Source: Bacteroidota bacterium (GTDB lineage Bacteria; Bacteroidota; Bacteroidia; Sphingobacteriales; Sphingobacteriaceae). Taken from it: a DNA stretch of 27,782 nucleotides. Positions 1 through 6,674 of this stretch are shown one piece after another. Location of the stretch: assembly GCA_013286985.1 (NCBI GenBank), contig JABDEQ010000011.1, positions 1-27,782 on the forward strand. The letters are read 5' to 3'. The position numbers and the translations under genes were made by a program. How positions within the stretch are numbered: the stretch's first letter is position 1; every line of letters starts with the position of its first letter. Below the pieces are notes generated by a model that saw only the letters and a list, made by a program, of their open reading frames with translations, did not search any database and was not told where the DNA came from.

Positions 1-128
1 ATCAAATCGGCAGCGGATAACGATGCCCCGACGAAACAACCTCCATCGGTAGACATTTTTATGATATGCTCCCGTACCTTTAAAGCAGTGGCTTCGAGTT
101 GGTTAGTGTTAGTAATTACACTTTGCAT
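1..128 (-). CDS. Transketolase N-terminal subunit (partial, 5' end only)
   Basis: Only the first 42 codons lie in the window; the gene continues past base 1. The frame opens with ATG at 128 and reads MQSVITNTNQLEATALKVRE, then an HIIKM segment and GGCFVGASLSAADL. This matches the start of thiamine-diphosphate transketolases, where an LE..A..VR..I..M helix precedes a glycine-rich GSLS.xD segment. The usual His of the GHPGGSLS loop is absent here (GCFVGASLS), which I associate with stand-alone transketolase N-terminal subunits in surface-sugar gene clusters rather than the central-metabolism enzyme; that last point is inference from memory. It lies 52 bases downstream of the SpsF-like gene on the same strand, so the two are probably cotranscribed. 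Confidence 0.7.
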   Translation of the reverse strand, partial: MQSVITNTNQLEATALKVREHIIKMSTDGGCFVGASLSAADL

Positions 129-180
129 AGTGTTGTAAATATTAAAAATCTAAAATTAGACAGCCCACGTTTAACTTTTG

Positions 181-990
181 TTACCCAAAAGTCAATTTTG
201 TTTGTTCCGATGAAATTGTCTTTAGTTCATTTAAATGGTTACGGTACCAGTTTACGCCGGCGTATTGCGCATTAAGCTGATAAATCTCTTGCTTTTGATC
301 CAGCAGCGCCAAAATATCATCGCATGAAAAATCTGCTTTTTCGGGATAAAGCTCTTCAAATACCCGCTTGATGAACTGATAATCGGCCTCGTAATCAATG
401 GTAAAACGATGTGACATGGAATAATCCAGGCCGGTATCCCAGGCTACATTGCCTATCCTGAATTTTTCGGGATTTTCCCAGATGTAGGGTGTTGTATGCT
501 CCAGCTCCAATGGCCTTGTTGCTTCTTTCCATGCTTTTTCAATACAGGCAATGGCCATTATTTCTACATCATTACCATCCGGGTAGGTTGCCGGGTGCAG
601 ATTGCCAACGTAGTCGTATTCGCCCTCGTTTTTGAAATAAAAATCAAGTACTTCGTCAATGATGCGCGGATCAATCAGCGGACAATCAGATGGTATTTTA
701 AGAACAATATCCGCATTAAATTTTTTGGCCACCTGATAGTGTCTGTCAAGCAAATTATTGAGATTGCCGCGATAACAGGGAATGTTTATTTTCAGCGCTT
801 CCTGTTCTATCACATTGTCCGATTCTTCTTCGGATGTTGCAATAACAATTTGAGCCGGATGTTTGATCATTTGCAGCCGCTCAATCATGCGGTATAAAAG
901 CGTTTCACCCAAAATTGGCATCAAAACCTTGCCGGGTAAACGGCTGGACGACATGCGTGCCTGTACTACTATTACTATATTAACTCCCAT
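181..990 (-). CDS. SpsF-like cytidylyltransferase / nucleotide-sugar synthesis protein
   Basis: The protein begins MGVNIVIVVQARMSSSRLPG, the nucleotide-binding start of the SpsF/NeuA/KdsB cytidylyltransferase superfamily (QARM.S.RLPGK), followed by GETLLYRMIERL and the IPSDCPLIDP motif that holds acidic metal ligands. SpsF-like enzymes are thought to activate an acidic or amino sugar with CTP for surface glycans; the substrate cannot be read here. An upstream in-frame ATG at 1056 would overlap the previous gene by about 50 bases. Starts at 1014, 1002 and 990 are all possible. I chose 990 because the conserved strand begins directly after it; the 1014 start would overlap the stop codon of the upstream gene by 8 bases and also suggests translational coupling. 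Confidence 0.8.
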   Translation of the reverse strand: MGVNIVIVVQARMSSSRLPGKVLMPILGETLLYRMIERLQMIKHPAQIVIATSEEESDNVIEQEALKINIPCYRGNLNNLLDRHYQVAKKFNADIVLKIPSDCPLIDPRIIDEVLDFYFKNEGEYDYVGNLHPATYPDGNDVEIMAIACIEKAWKEATRPLELEHTTPYIWENPEKFRIGNVAWDTGLDYSMSHRFTIDYEADYQFIKRVFEELYPEKADFSCDDILALLDQKQEIYQLNAQYAGVNWYRNHLNELKTISSEQTKLTFG

Positions 991-1006
991 AAATCCACTC
1001 ATCTTA

Positions 1007-2053
1007 TCAGGCATATTGAACTTCCTGTTGCAGGGCGACTTCCGGCCGATAGGCAAAGGCCCTTAAAAAATCATCCTTTGTTCCGGCAAAATTAATGTAG
1101 CTGCTGCAAATGTTGGCGATGTTTTTTGCCGAGGTGCCGTCATTTTGGATAGGCGCCAGTTTTTTCAAATCCTCCACATCAAAATAGGAATAAACTTTTT
1201 TACCCAATGCAATACCCGTATACACCACGGTAGAATATTGGGTAATGAGCTCGCTGCAATTAGCTATCATATGATTGGTGTTGCCGGTATGATAAATCAG
1301 CGTACCAGCCGGAGCATATCTGCGGATTTCGGCAACGGCCCGGTCAACGTTTTCGTTAGGATGCAGTTTAAAAAGTAATTGCCTGCCTGCGGCAATTTTA
1401 GCAGCATGTTTTATAAACCCGGGCCTGTTTTCAAAGCGGTAGGTTTCGCGCATATCAGAAGTGGCCGCCATTACATAATTGCGATGCGGGAAATCGTTCA
1501 CTAAAAATTCAATATGGTTATCATAATTTGGAATCCCGGTAACAAAAATCTTTTTTGCATCGGTTCCGCAACTTGCAAAATAACTCTTATAACCTTCAGA
1601 AGCGGCGCAGTAAACATCGCACACATTGGTTGATCCGTTTAATGAAGTATCGCCACTGCAATAGGGTGGCAAACCGATAGCTTTTACAATACGGCTTCGG
1701 ATGGTGCGGCGGTCAATCATACCTTCCTGCACCCAGATAGTTTTGGTTTTTCTGAATTTTTCGGCCACAATCATATCGGTACAATTAACTACCAGGTCAT
1801 AATTATGCTTGTTGCCACCATAATCTATCTGTAAATCATGCTGAATCAGGTACATCTCCGAACGATCTTTAAACTGCCCGGTTAAAACGGTGCCTTTGGC
1901 TAATGGGGTGTATTTTACAACGAGGTTAAGAAAAGAAGTATCCGGAAATAATTGACTAAACCAGCAGTCATAGTCGTCCAGATATTTAGAAATCTGGTGC
2001 ATTTGTGAGGTCTGGTTTATTGAACCTGTAATAAATAGTATCCTTTTCCTCAT
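1007..2053 (-). CDS. GT-B-fold glycosyl/glycerophosphotransferase-like protein
   Basis: A 348-residue soluble protein without signal peptide. The N-terminus (RKRILFITGSINQTSQMHQI) fits a Rossmann strand that senses a sugar-chain substrate. In the C-terminal half, the segments FKLHPNEN, then ELITQYSTVVYTGIALGKKV and YFDVEDL resemble the second domain of CDP-glycerol glycerophosphotransferase, capsule-synthesis and UDP-GlcNAc 2-epimerase-like proteins (K.HP..., then ST...E....GK.V). I cannot assign donor or acceptor. It is the first gene of a minus-strand unit with the SpsF-like and transketolase genes; its TGA stop overlaps possible starts of the next gene, so the three probably belong to one surface-polysaccharide operon. 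No TAnnTTTG promoter was found in front of it. Confidence 0.6.
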   Translation of the reverse strand: MRKRILFITGSINQTSQMHQISKYLDDYDCWFSQLFPDTSFLNLVVKYTPLAKGTVLTGQFKDRSEMYLIQHDLQIDYGGNKHNYDLVVNCTDMIVAEKFRKTKTIWVQEGMIDRRTIRSRIVKAIGLPPYCSGDTSLNGSTNVCDVYCAASEGYKSYFASCGTDAKKIFVTGIPNYDNHIEFLVNDFPHRNYVMAATSDMRETYRFENRPGFIKHAAKIAAGRQLLFKLHPNENVDRAVAEIRRYAPAGTLIYHTGNTNHMIANCSELITQYSTVVYTGIALGKKVYSYFDVEDLKKLAPIQNDGTSAKNIANICSSYINFAGTKDDFLRAFAYRPEVALQQEVQYA

Positions 2054-2359
2054 TACCTTGTCTTAATAAAAAATTAAAACTACAAATTAGGTTTCGGCTT
2101 TTATCAGCTATGGTGTAAAGTTAATACAGGGTTAACAATATATTTAATATACCCTCGGGTTAATCTTAAATTAATGTTAATTCCTAAATTAAAGTTACAA
2201 TTATTTTATCATAATATTTACAAACCTTTCATCGTCAATAAATTTATTGGCGACCAAATGTTAGATAATTTATAAAAAAAGATGCGTTTTTTTAAATAAA
2301 GGATAATTATTTGTAAACAAATTGAACAGTTAACAGCATAAATAATATTTTTATGGCTT
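2054..2359. other. AT-rich intergenic region between divergent genes
   Basis: About 300 bases between the minus-strand sugar operon and the plus-strand permease. It is very AT-rich and must hold two promoters. I see no full TTG/TAnnTTTG promoter on either strand. Bases 2302-2316 read GATAATTATTTGTAA; the same 15-mer recurs at 18865-18879 ahead of the outer-membrane barrel gene. I see no ORF, hairpin or repeat beyond this. Confidence 0.5.
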
Positions 2360-3685
2360 ATGCCATCGTCGCCGATATTAAGAAAGATAAGACCGATACA
2401 GCTGATAGCTGTTATTTTCTTTACCGTGTCCGGTGGTCCGTACGGGCTGGAACCTTTGCTGGCATATGCAGGGCAACATGCCGCTATTTTGCTGTTGCTG
2501 ATAACCCCTTTACTGTGGGATGTACCCGCCATATTTGTGGTGCTTGAACTAAACAGCATGATGCCGGTTACCGGCGGATACTACAGATGGGTAAAACATG
2601 CGCTGGGTATAAAGTGGGGGTTTTATGAAGGCTGGTGGACCTGGCTGTACACCTTTGTTGATCTGGCCATCTATCCGGGTTTATTTGTTTTTTATGCTGC
2701 TTATTTTTTCCCGGAGCTGATGGCCTACCGGATTCCTATTTGTTTGGGTGCGATATGGATCCTGGCAGGCCTCAACATTTTGGGAATAGTGCCTGTTGGT
2801 AAAACCTCCGTTTTTTTGGGTGTTATAGTGATAGCGCCCTTTGTTGTTTTATTTGCCTTGTTCTTTTATCATCATACCGGGCCAATTGTAATGCCATCGC
2901 CTACATTAAAAGGTTTGTCTTTTCCATCTTTAGGTATGGCGCTGTATACCATCATGTGGAACTGCCTTGGGTGGGACAATGTTACTACCTATGCTGAAGA
3001 AGTTGAAAAGCCGGTACGCTCCTATCTCATTTCTGTTTTTGCTGCTTTTGCGCTGGTAATTGTGCTTTACTTTCTGGTTATCCTGGTTTCGCAGCAAAGT
3101 GGTATATCGTCCGTTGATTTGAGCGCCAAGGGTTTTCCGGCGGTAGGCGAGTTGCTGAGCGGTAAATGGCTGGGTGCGTTGATTGCCTTTGCAGGCATGG
3201 CCAGTAGTTTAGGCATTTATGCGGCTGTTTTGCTTTCCGTGTCGCGCGTGCCAAAGGTGATGGCCGATGATGATTTGCTGCCACAGCGTTTAAACAGCCT
3301 CCATCCAAAATTTCAAACGCCTTATATTTCTATTATAGTATGCTCATTGGTAGTGAGTGTGATGATCCTTTGGCCGTTTGACGATTTGCTGATTATAGAT
3401 GTTATTGTTTACGGTGCAGGTTTATCATTAGAGTATATTGCATTAATAAAACTACGACGGTTAGAACCCGATACTGAGCGCCCCTTTAAAATACCGCTTG
3501 GTATTAAAGGCTTGTGTGTGATGACTGCGTTGCCGGTTGCCGTATATTTGGTTGCTATGGCAGGGGCTTTTTCATCATCAAAACAAGGCGTATGGGCCGC
3601 AGTTTTTGCAATTTCTATTTTAGCAACCGCCGCGGGCGTATGGCGACTGATTGTTTGGAGAAAGCCGCACTTAAAAGCAGGATAG
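2360..3685 (+). CDS. APC-superfamily amino acid/polyamine permease
   Basis: A 441-residue integral membrane protein with about twelve hydrophobic segments and no signal peptide. The first helix carries FFTVSGGPYGLE, the broken-helix substrate site of APC transporters; the form SGGP.G.E is like that of the plant LAT/PUT polyamine and amino-acid symporters and their bacterial relatives. Helix 6 reads TIMWNCLGWDNVTTYAEEVE, another typical APC signature, and SRVPKVMADDDLLP is the conserved cytoplasmic loop before the last helices. It probably imports an amino acid or polyamine with protons or sodium across the inner membrane; the substrate is not visible. The start at 2360 is favoured over an ATG at 2353 because the latter is in another frame. 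It stands alone. Confidence 0.85.
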   Translation: MPSSPILRKIRPIQLIAVIFFTVSGGPYGLEPLLAYAGQHAAILLLLITPLLWDVPAIFVVLELNSMMPVTGGYYRWVKHALGIKWGFYEGWWTWLYTFVDLAIYPGLFVFYAAYFFPELMAYRIPICLGAIWILAGLNILGIVPVGKTSVFLGVIVIAPFVVLFALFFYHHTGPIVMPSPTLKGLSFPSLGMALYTIMWNCLGWDNVTTYAEEVEKPVRSYLISVFAAFALVIVLYFLVILVSQQSGISSVDLSAKGFPAVGELLSGKWLGALIAFAGMASSLGIYAAVLLSVSRVPKVMADDDLLPQRLNSLHPKFQTPYISIIVCSLVVSVMILWPFDDLLIIDVIVYGAGLSLEYIALIKLRRLEPDTERPFKIPLGIKGLCVMTALPVAVYLVAMAGAFSSSKQGVWAAVFAISILATAAGVWRLIVWRKPHLKAG

Positions 3686-3790
3686 TAATAATACAGTTCA
3701 AAATACTACTACGGGCGTTCGAAAGATTTCTAAATAAAGGTTGTCATTCTTCGCTATCGCTACCTATGGCATGTTAGGATAATAAAACCA

Positions 3791-4131
3791 AAGAAAAGAC
3801 CCAGGATGGGTCAAATCTTGGTAAAAAAAATCAACAACCATATCGTGCCATCGGTACGAAACCTGTATGCTGAGATGTAGCGCACCTCCGGTCAATGTCA
3901 TTAAGTTAAGGGAAATAAATAACTAATTCTCTTCACAAAGCTTGGTCGCCTCACCCTGCCCTCTCCAATGGAGAGGGTTCTAAAAAAAAGCGTGAAGTTA
4001 AAGTCCTCTCCTTTGGAGAGGATTTAGGTGAGGCTAAATTGCCGAATGTGCTTAACTTAATGACATTGACCTACGGCACACAAAATATTTTGTAACCATA
4101 TTTTCTACCTAAGGCGCATTTTTTGTTATTT
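3791..4131 (+). repeat. Dispersed ~170-bp repeat, copy A (interrupted)
   Basis: Same sequence family as 11556-11730 and (inverted) 24010-24176. Shared blocks include GTGCCATCGGTACGAAACCT, ATGTAGCG(C/T)ACCT, TTTTCTACC and GGCGCATTTTT. The left end forms the hairpin GACCCA-gga-TGGGTC at 3798-3812. The copy is split after position 3887 by a 181-base insertion, after which the family sequence resumes with ACGGCAC. Confidence 0.85.
3888..4068. mobile_element. MITE-like inserted element inside repeat copy A
   Basis: A perfect 21-bp inverted repeat, 3890-3910 and 4051-4071, bounds this stretch (it begins GGTCAATGTCATTAAG). Comparison with the unbroken copies, which read ACCTACGGCAC, shows the insertion point: ACCT at 3884-3887 is repeated at 4069-4072, consistent with a 3-4 base target duplication. 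Inside are nested hairpins: GCCTCACC (3948-3955) pairs with GGTGAGGC (4027-4034), and each side holds its own CCTCTCC...GGAGAGG stem (3959-3977, 4005-4021). There is no ORF, so movement would need a transposase elsewhere. The family of that transposase is unknown. Confidence 0.75.
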
Positions 4132-4272
4132 TTTTTTCAGAATGCTACCAGATTTTAAATACTCAGAATGACAAATTAGTAGTTTAATTCTCGTAGCGCC
4201 TTTGAAAATACTTCGATTGTTTTTTATAGAATATAATTGAAAAGTAAAAATAAACTATTTAATCTATGGGGT

Positions 4273-4302
4273 TTGTAGTTTAAATTATTATTACTACTTT
4301 TG
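4273..4302 (+). promoter_or_regulatory. Bacteroidota-type promoter for the small RNA
   Basis: TTG at 4273-4275, a 19-base spacer, and TACTTTTG at 4295-4302, an exact match to the TAnnTTTG -7 consensus. It points rightward, away from the permease and toward a region with no plus-strand protein gene, and a transcript would start near 4309. Confidence 0.65.
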
Positions 4303-4308
4303 TTCCAT

Positions 4309-4462
4309 ATCAGATAGGCATAGGTTACTATCTGCCATATCGCAGGGAGCTGGCCGGCAGCAGCAGATGGTTCGAATCCGTCCCCTGTAACTACTCCTCT
4401 CTCATATAGGTTTATAATTGGTTAGATCAGCGTTCCTGCCCATCAGGAGCGCTTCTTTTTTT
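4309..4462 (+). ncRNA. Candidate small RNA with tRNA-like three-way junction
   Basis: The ends are set by the promoter at 4273-4302 and the terminator at 4429-4462; the RNA itself is unknown to me. From 5' to 3': hairpin CAGATAG/CTATCTG (4311-4317, 4328-4334); closing helix CAGGG (4343-4347) with CCCTG (4383-4387); within it a small arm GCTG-GCCGG-CAGC (4349-4361) and a T-arm-like arm GATGG-TTCGAAT-CCGTC (4366-4382) whose loop fits the tRNA T-loop consensus GGTTCRANTCC exactly. The T-like arm abuts the closing helix with no bases between, as the T-stem does in tRNA. There is no anticodon arm and no CCA. No conserved core of a cobalamin riboswitch follows, although the TTC-AAT loop recalls one. 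A tRNA fragment left by integration is the main alternative. Confidence 0.5.
4429..4462 (+). terminator. Intrinsic terminator of the small RNA
   Basis: AGCGTTCCTG (4429-4438) pairs with CAGGAGCGCT (4444-4453) over ten positions with one G-U, loop CCCAT, followed by a T-rich tract TCTTTTTTT. The tract ends at the stop codon of the opposing glxA-like gene. On the minus strand no T tract follows, so it works for the plus strand. Confidence 0.8.
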
Positions 4463-5444
4463 AATCAGGTATGGAAATAGTGCGGTTATATTTCCGGCGA
4501 TAATCCTGTGGGGTAAGGCCGGTTATCTTTTTAAAAACTTCGCGAAAGGTTTTAATATCATTATAACCGGCATCATACATCAGTGTATTAATGTTCTGAG
4601 CTCCTCTTTCGAGTGCTTTTTTGGCCGATTCTATTTTTACGCGCTGCAAATACTCAAAAGGGGTATTGTGTGTTGCCTTTTTAAAACGGCGTATAAAATT
4701 TCGTTTACTCATGTTGGAGTTTTCGGCAATCTCGTCGATATTTATTTGCAGATGATGGTTTTGTTCGATAAAGGTTTGCGCTTTTTGTATTTCATCGTCG
4801 CTATGTTGCCGCTGCCCTTTAAATACCGCGAAGTGCGATTGTTTTACCCTGTCCATATCCAGCGAAAACATTTTGCTGGCCCAAATGCCAACCTCCTTGC
4901 CGCAAAACTTATCAATCATATACAGAATAAGGTTTAACGATGAAAAAGCACCGCCGCTGGTATAAATACCATCCTGATCGGTTATCACCATGTCCGACAG
5001 AAAATTCACTTCCGGGTACCGGCGCAATATATCTTCCATATCGTTCCAATGGGCTGTACACGAATGATCATTAAGTAAACCGGCTTCGGCTAAAAAGTAA
5101 CAGCCCGAACACATGCTGGCTATTTCGGTGCCTTTGCCGTGCATGTGACGTACCCATTCTATAATATGTTGATGTTTTTTTAATGTTTCATCACGATCAC
5201 CATAAAATGCCGGGACAATAATAAGGTCGGCCTTTTTAATATCACCTATGGTTTGGTATTGTACAAATGGTGATGACAACGGCAGGACAGTGTTTTCGCC
5301 AAGCTCGCCCGCCATAGTAATTTTAAAAGGCAGCGGTTTTTTGTTTTGTTTAAAAAGATTGTTGGTATGGATCAGCATATCCATAGCACCCGTTACGGTT
5401 GATAAGGTAGCATCTTCATGAATAATTAAAACAATTTCCTTCAT
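4461..5444 (-). CDS. GlxA-family AraC-type regulator with DJ-1/PfpI domain
   Basis: A 327-residue cytoplasmic regulator. The N-terminal ~190 residues form a DJ-1/PfpI-like amidotransferase fold (IVLIIHED...; KKADLIIVPAFYG; IASMCSGCYFLAEAGLL, with the nucleophile-elbow Cys at about residue 112). The C-terminal ~110 residues carry two helix-turn-helix motifs of the AraC/XylS type (INIDEIAENSNMSKRNFIRR and MYDAGYNDIKTFREVFKKIT followed by TPQDYRRKY). Proteins of this class (GlxA, FtrA, GbdR, ArgR-like) use the first domain as a sensor, usually without enzymatic activity. The ATG at 5444 is preferred over an upstream TTG at 5450. The ligand and targets are unknown; it follows an isomerase-like gene on the same strand, but a hairpin at 5471-5523 separates them. 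Confidence 0.88.
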   Translation of the reverse strand: MKEIVLIIHEDATLSTVTGAMDMLIHTNNLFKQNKKPLPFKITMAGELGENTVLPLSSPFVQYQTIGDIKKADLIIVPAFYGDRDETLKKHQHIIEWVRHMHGKGTEIASMCSGCYFLAEAGLLNDHSCTAHWNDMEDILRRYPEVNFLSDMVITDQDGIYTSGGAFSSLNLILYMIDKFCGKEVGIWASKMFSLDMDRVKQSHFAVFKGQRQHSDDEIQKAQTFIEQNHHLQINIDEIAENSNMSKRNFIRRFKKATHNTPFEYLQRVKIESAKKALERGAQNINTLMYDAGYNDIKTFREVFKKITGLTPQDYRRKYNRTISIPD

Positions 5445-5470
5445 CCTCAATTAAATGTATTTGAGCTAAA

Positions 5471-5523
5471 AGCAGAAAGCTAAAAGCAAAAAGCTTTGGT
5501 CTTTCTGCTTTTAGCTTTCTGCT
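5471..5523 (-). terminator. 18-bp perfect inverted repeat, probable terminator
   Basis: AGCAGAAAGCTAAAAGCA (5471-5488) is the exact reverse complement of 5506-5523, with a 17-base loop. It lies just after the stop of the isomerase-like gene and before glxA, so it likely ends the former. The AAAGCTAAAAG motif also occurs around 24300-24320, so it may belong to a dispersed low-complexity repeat. Confidence 0.6.
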
Positions 5524-5534
5524 CAAAATATCAA

Positions 5535-6461
5535 CTAAGCCAGCGCGTTTTTGGCATACTCACGGCACTTGATAACTTCTTTAACAGCATCAGAGCCATC
5601 GGGTATTTTATACTCTAGTTCAATAGTCGCCGGGAACTTGTAATCGTTTTTCTTCATCAGCGCCAATACTTCTTTTATAGGGGTATCACCTTCGCCCCAT
5701 GGCATATTAGGGCCATCATGAAATTTACGGTCCTTAATATGCATGCTTAAAATACGTTTGTGATTTTTTAGTATAAAATCAACCGGGCTGGTGCTGGTCC
5801 CAGCGGTATAGTGGCCAATATCTAAATTAATACCGTTGTGTTCCGACTGACTCAAAGCAGTATCCCACAAGGTAGGGGTAGCCTGTGTATGCGCATGGTA
5901 ACCTACCATCATGTTGTGCTTTTCGGCAATATCACCCAGACGCTGGGTTTGTACTGCATCCGGCAATTCAACTGTTACATGGGTGCATCCCAGTGCTTTT
6001 CCGGCATTAAAGGCGTAATCAATTTCGCCATCGGTATTCTTAACGCCAAGAGCATTAGGTTTCCAGGCATAAATATTTATGCCGGCATCGTTAAACATCT
6101 TACGTATGGCAAAAAAGCCATCCATAATAGTGTTTTCGCGCCAGTTGGCCAATTTGGCATTATAATCGTCGCTTCCATCGCGTTTCGGTGCTCCTGCATA
6201 AGTCTCGGCAGCATCGCCCATTAATTCAACGGCGTTTATATCACTGTCGATACAATACTGCAGTATTTGTTGAATGGACCCTGGCATGCTTCTGAAAGAA
6301 TAGGTAATCACCCCAATTTGGATGCCGTTAAATTTTGAATTGGGTTTTGTTTTTGCAAAAACAGCATTTGCAAAAGAACTTTTTGAGGCGATGGCCATGC
6401 CCGCAGCTGCAAGCATGCCGGCGCCGATGAAGCGCCGTCTCGAAAAACTTTGTTTTTCCAT
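5535..6461 (-). CDS. Tat-exported sugar phosphate isomerase/epimerase-like protein
   Basis: A 308-residue protein with a twin-arginine signal: SRRRFIG at residues 7-13, a hydrophobic segment (GAGMLAAAGMAIA) and a cleavage site near the end of SSFANAVFA. The mature part is an AP-endonuclease-2/xylose-isomerase-like TIM barrel (GVITYSFR, NAVELMG, VTVELPD, VGYHAHT, NGINLDIGHY, SMHIKDR, TIELEYK), with the acidic and histidine metal ligands in the usual strand ends (E in VEL, H in YHAHT, D in LDIGH, E in IELE). Relatives in Bacteroidota are periplasmic isomerases or epimerases acting on sugars or inositols; the substrate here is unknown. A complete promoter lies upstream at 6500-6529. Confidence 0.85.
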   Translation of the reverse strand: MEKQSFSRRRFIGAGMLAAAGMAIASKSSFANAVFAKTKPNSKFNGIQIGVITYSFRSMPGSIQQILQYCIDSDINAVELMGDAAETYAGAPKRDGSDDYNAKLANWRENTIMDGFFAIRKMFNDAGINIYAWKPNALGVKNTDGEIDYAFNAGKALGCTHVTVELPDAVQTQRLGDIAEKHNMMVGYHAHTQATPTLWDTALSQSEHNGINLDIGHYTAGTSTSPVDFILKNHKRILSMHIKDRKFHDGPNMPWGEGDTPIKEVLALMKKNDYKFPATIELEYKIPDGSDAVKEVIKCREYAKNALA

Positions 6462-6499
6462 AATGAATATTTTATTATAGGTTGTTAGGATTGGTTAGT

Positions 6500-6529
6500 C
6501 AAATTTAAATAATAATACCGCTAATGCAA
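6500..6529 (-). promoter_or_regulatory. Promoter of the isomerase-like gene
   Basis: Read on the minus strand: TTG (6529-6527), 19-base spacer, TAAATTTG (6507-6500), matching TAnnTTTG. A start near 6493 would leave a leader of about 30 bases before the ATG at 6461. Confidence 0.65.
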
Positions 6530-6538
6530 ATGGGCAAT

Positions 6539-6568
6539 ATAGCGATGGGTTTTAAAACCCATCGCTAT
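6539..6568. repeat. 30-bp perfect palindrome
   Basis: The half site ATAGCGATGGGTTTT is followed immediately by its exact reverse complement, with no loop. It lies between the divergent isomerase and gbsR-like genes. The core CGATGGGTTT...AAACCCATCG looks like a dispersed palindromic repeat rather than an operator, but copy number could not be checked; only one copy is in the window. Confidence 0.7.
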
Positions 6569-6630
6569 GAAAAAGCCGCTGAGAAATTTTAAAAGCGATT
6601 TCCCTGAGGTGACTCACTTCATTCGCGATC

Positions 6631-6648
6631 TTTCAAAATATTTTGAAA
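6631..6648. promoter_or_regulatory. Probable autoregulatory operator of the GbsR-like gene
   Basis: TTTCAAAATATTTTGAAA is a perfect 18-bp palindrome. It covers the -33 TTG of the promoter at 6643-6671 and lies 27 bases before the ATG of a dimeric winged-helix regulator, the placement expected for autorepression. Confidence 0.55.
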
Positions 6649-6671
6649 GTTTAATAACAAAAGTATCTTTG
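6643..6671 (+). promoter_or_regulatory. Promoter of the GbsR-like gene
   Basis: TTG at 6643-6645, an 18-base spacer and TATCTTTG at 6664-6671 (exact TAnnTTTG). The ATG follows only 4 bases after the -7 element, so the transcript may be leaderless or nearly so. Confidence 0.55.
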
Positions 6672-6674
6672 TAA

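Noticed and set aside
3941..4040. CRISPR-like repeats from the repeated CCTCTCC/GGAGAGG words
   Set aside because: They form two nested inverted pairs inside one element, not regularly spaced direct repeats.
4309..4390. Cobalamin riboswitch suggested by GGTTCGAATCC and TGTAACTA
   Set aside because: The conserved core order of that riboswitch (GGGAA ... ACTG.CCC.GCAACTGT) is not present, and no plus-strand gene follows before the terminator.
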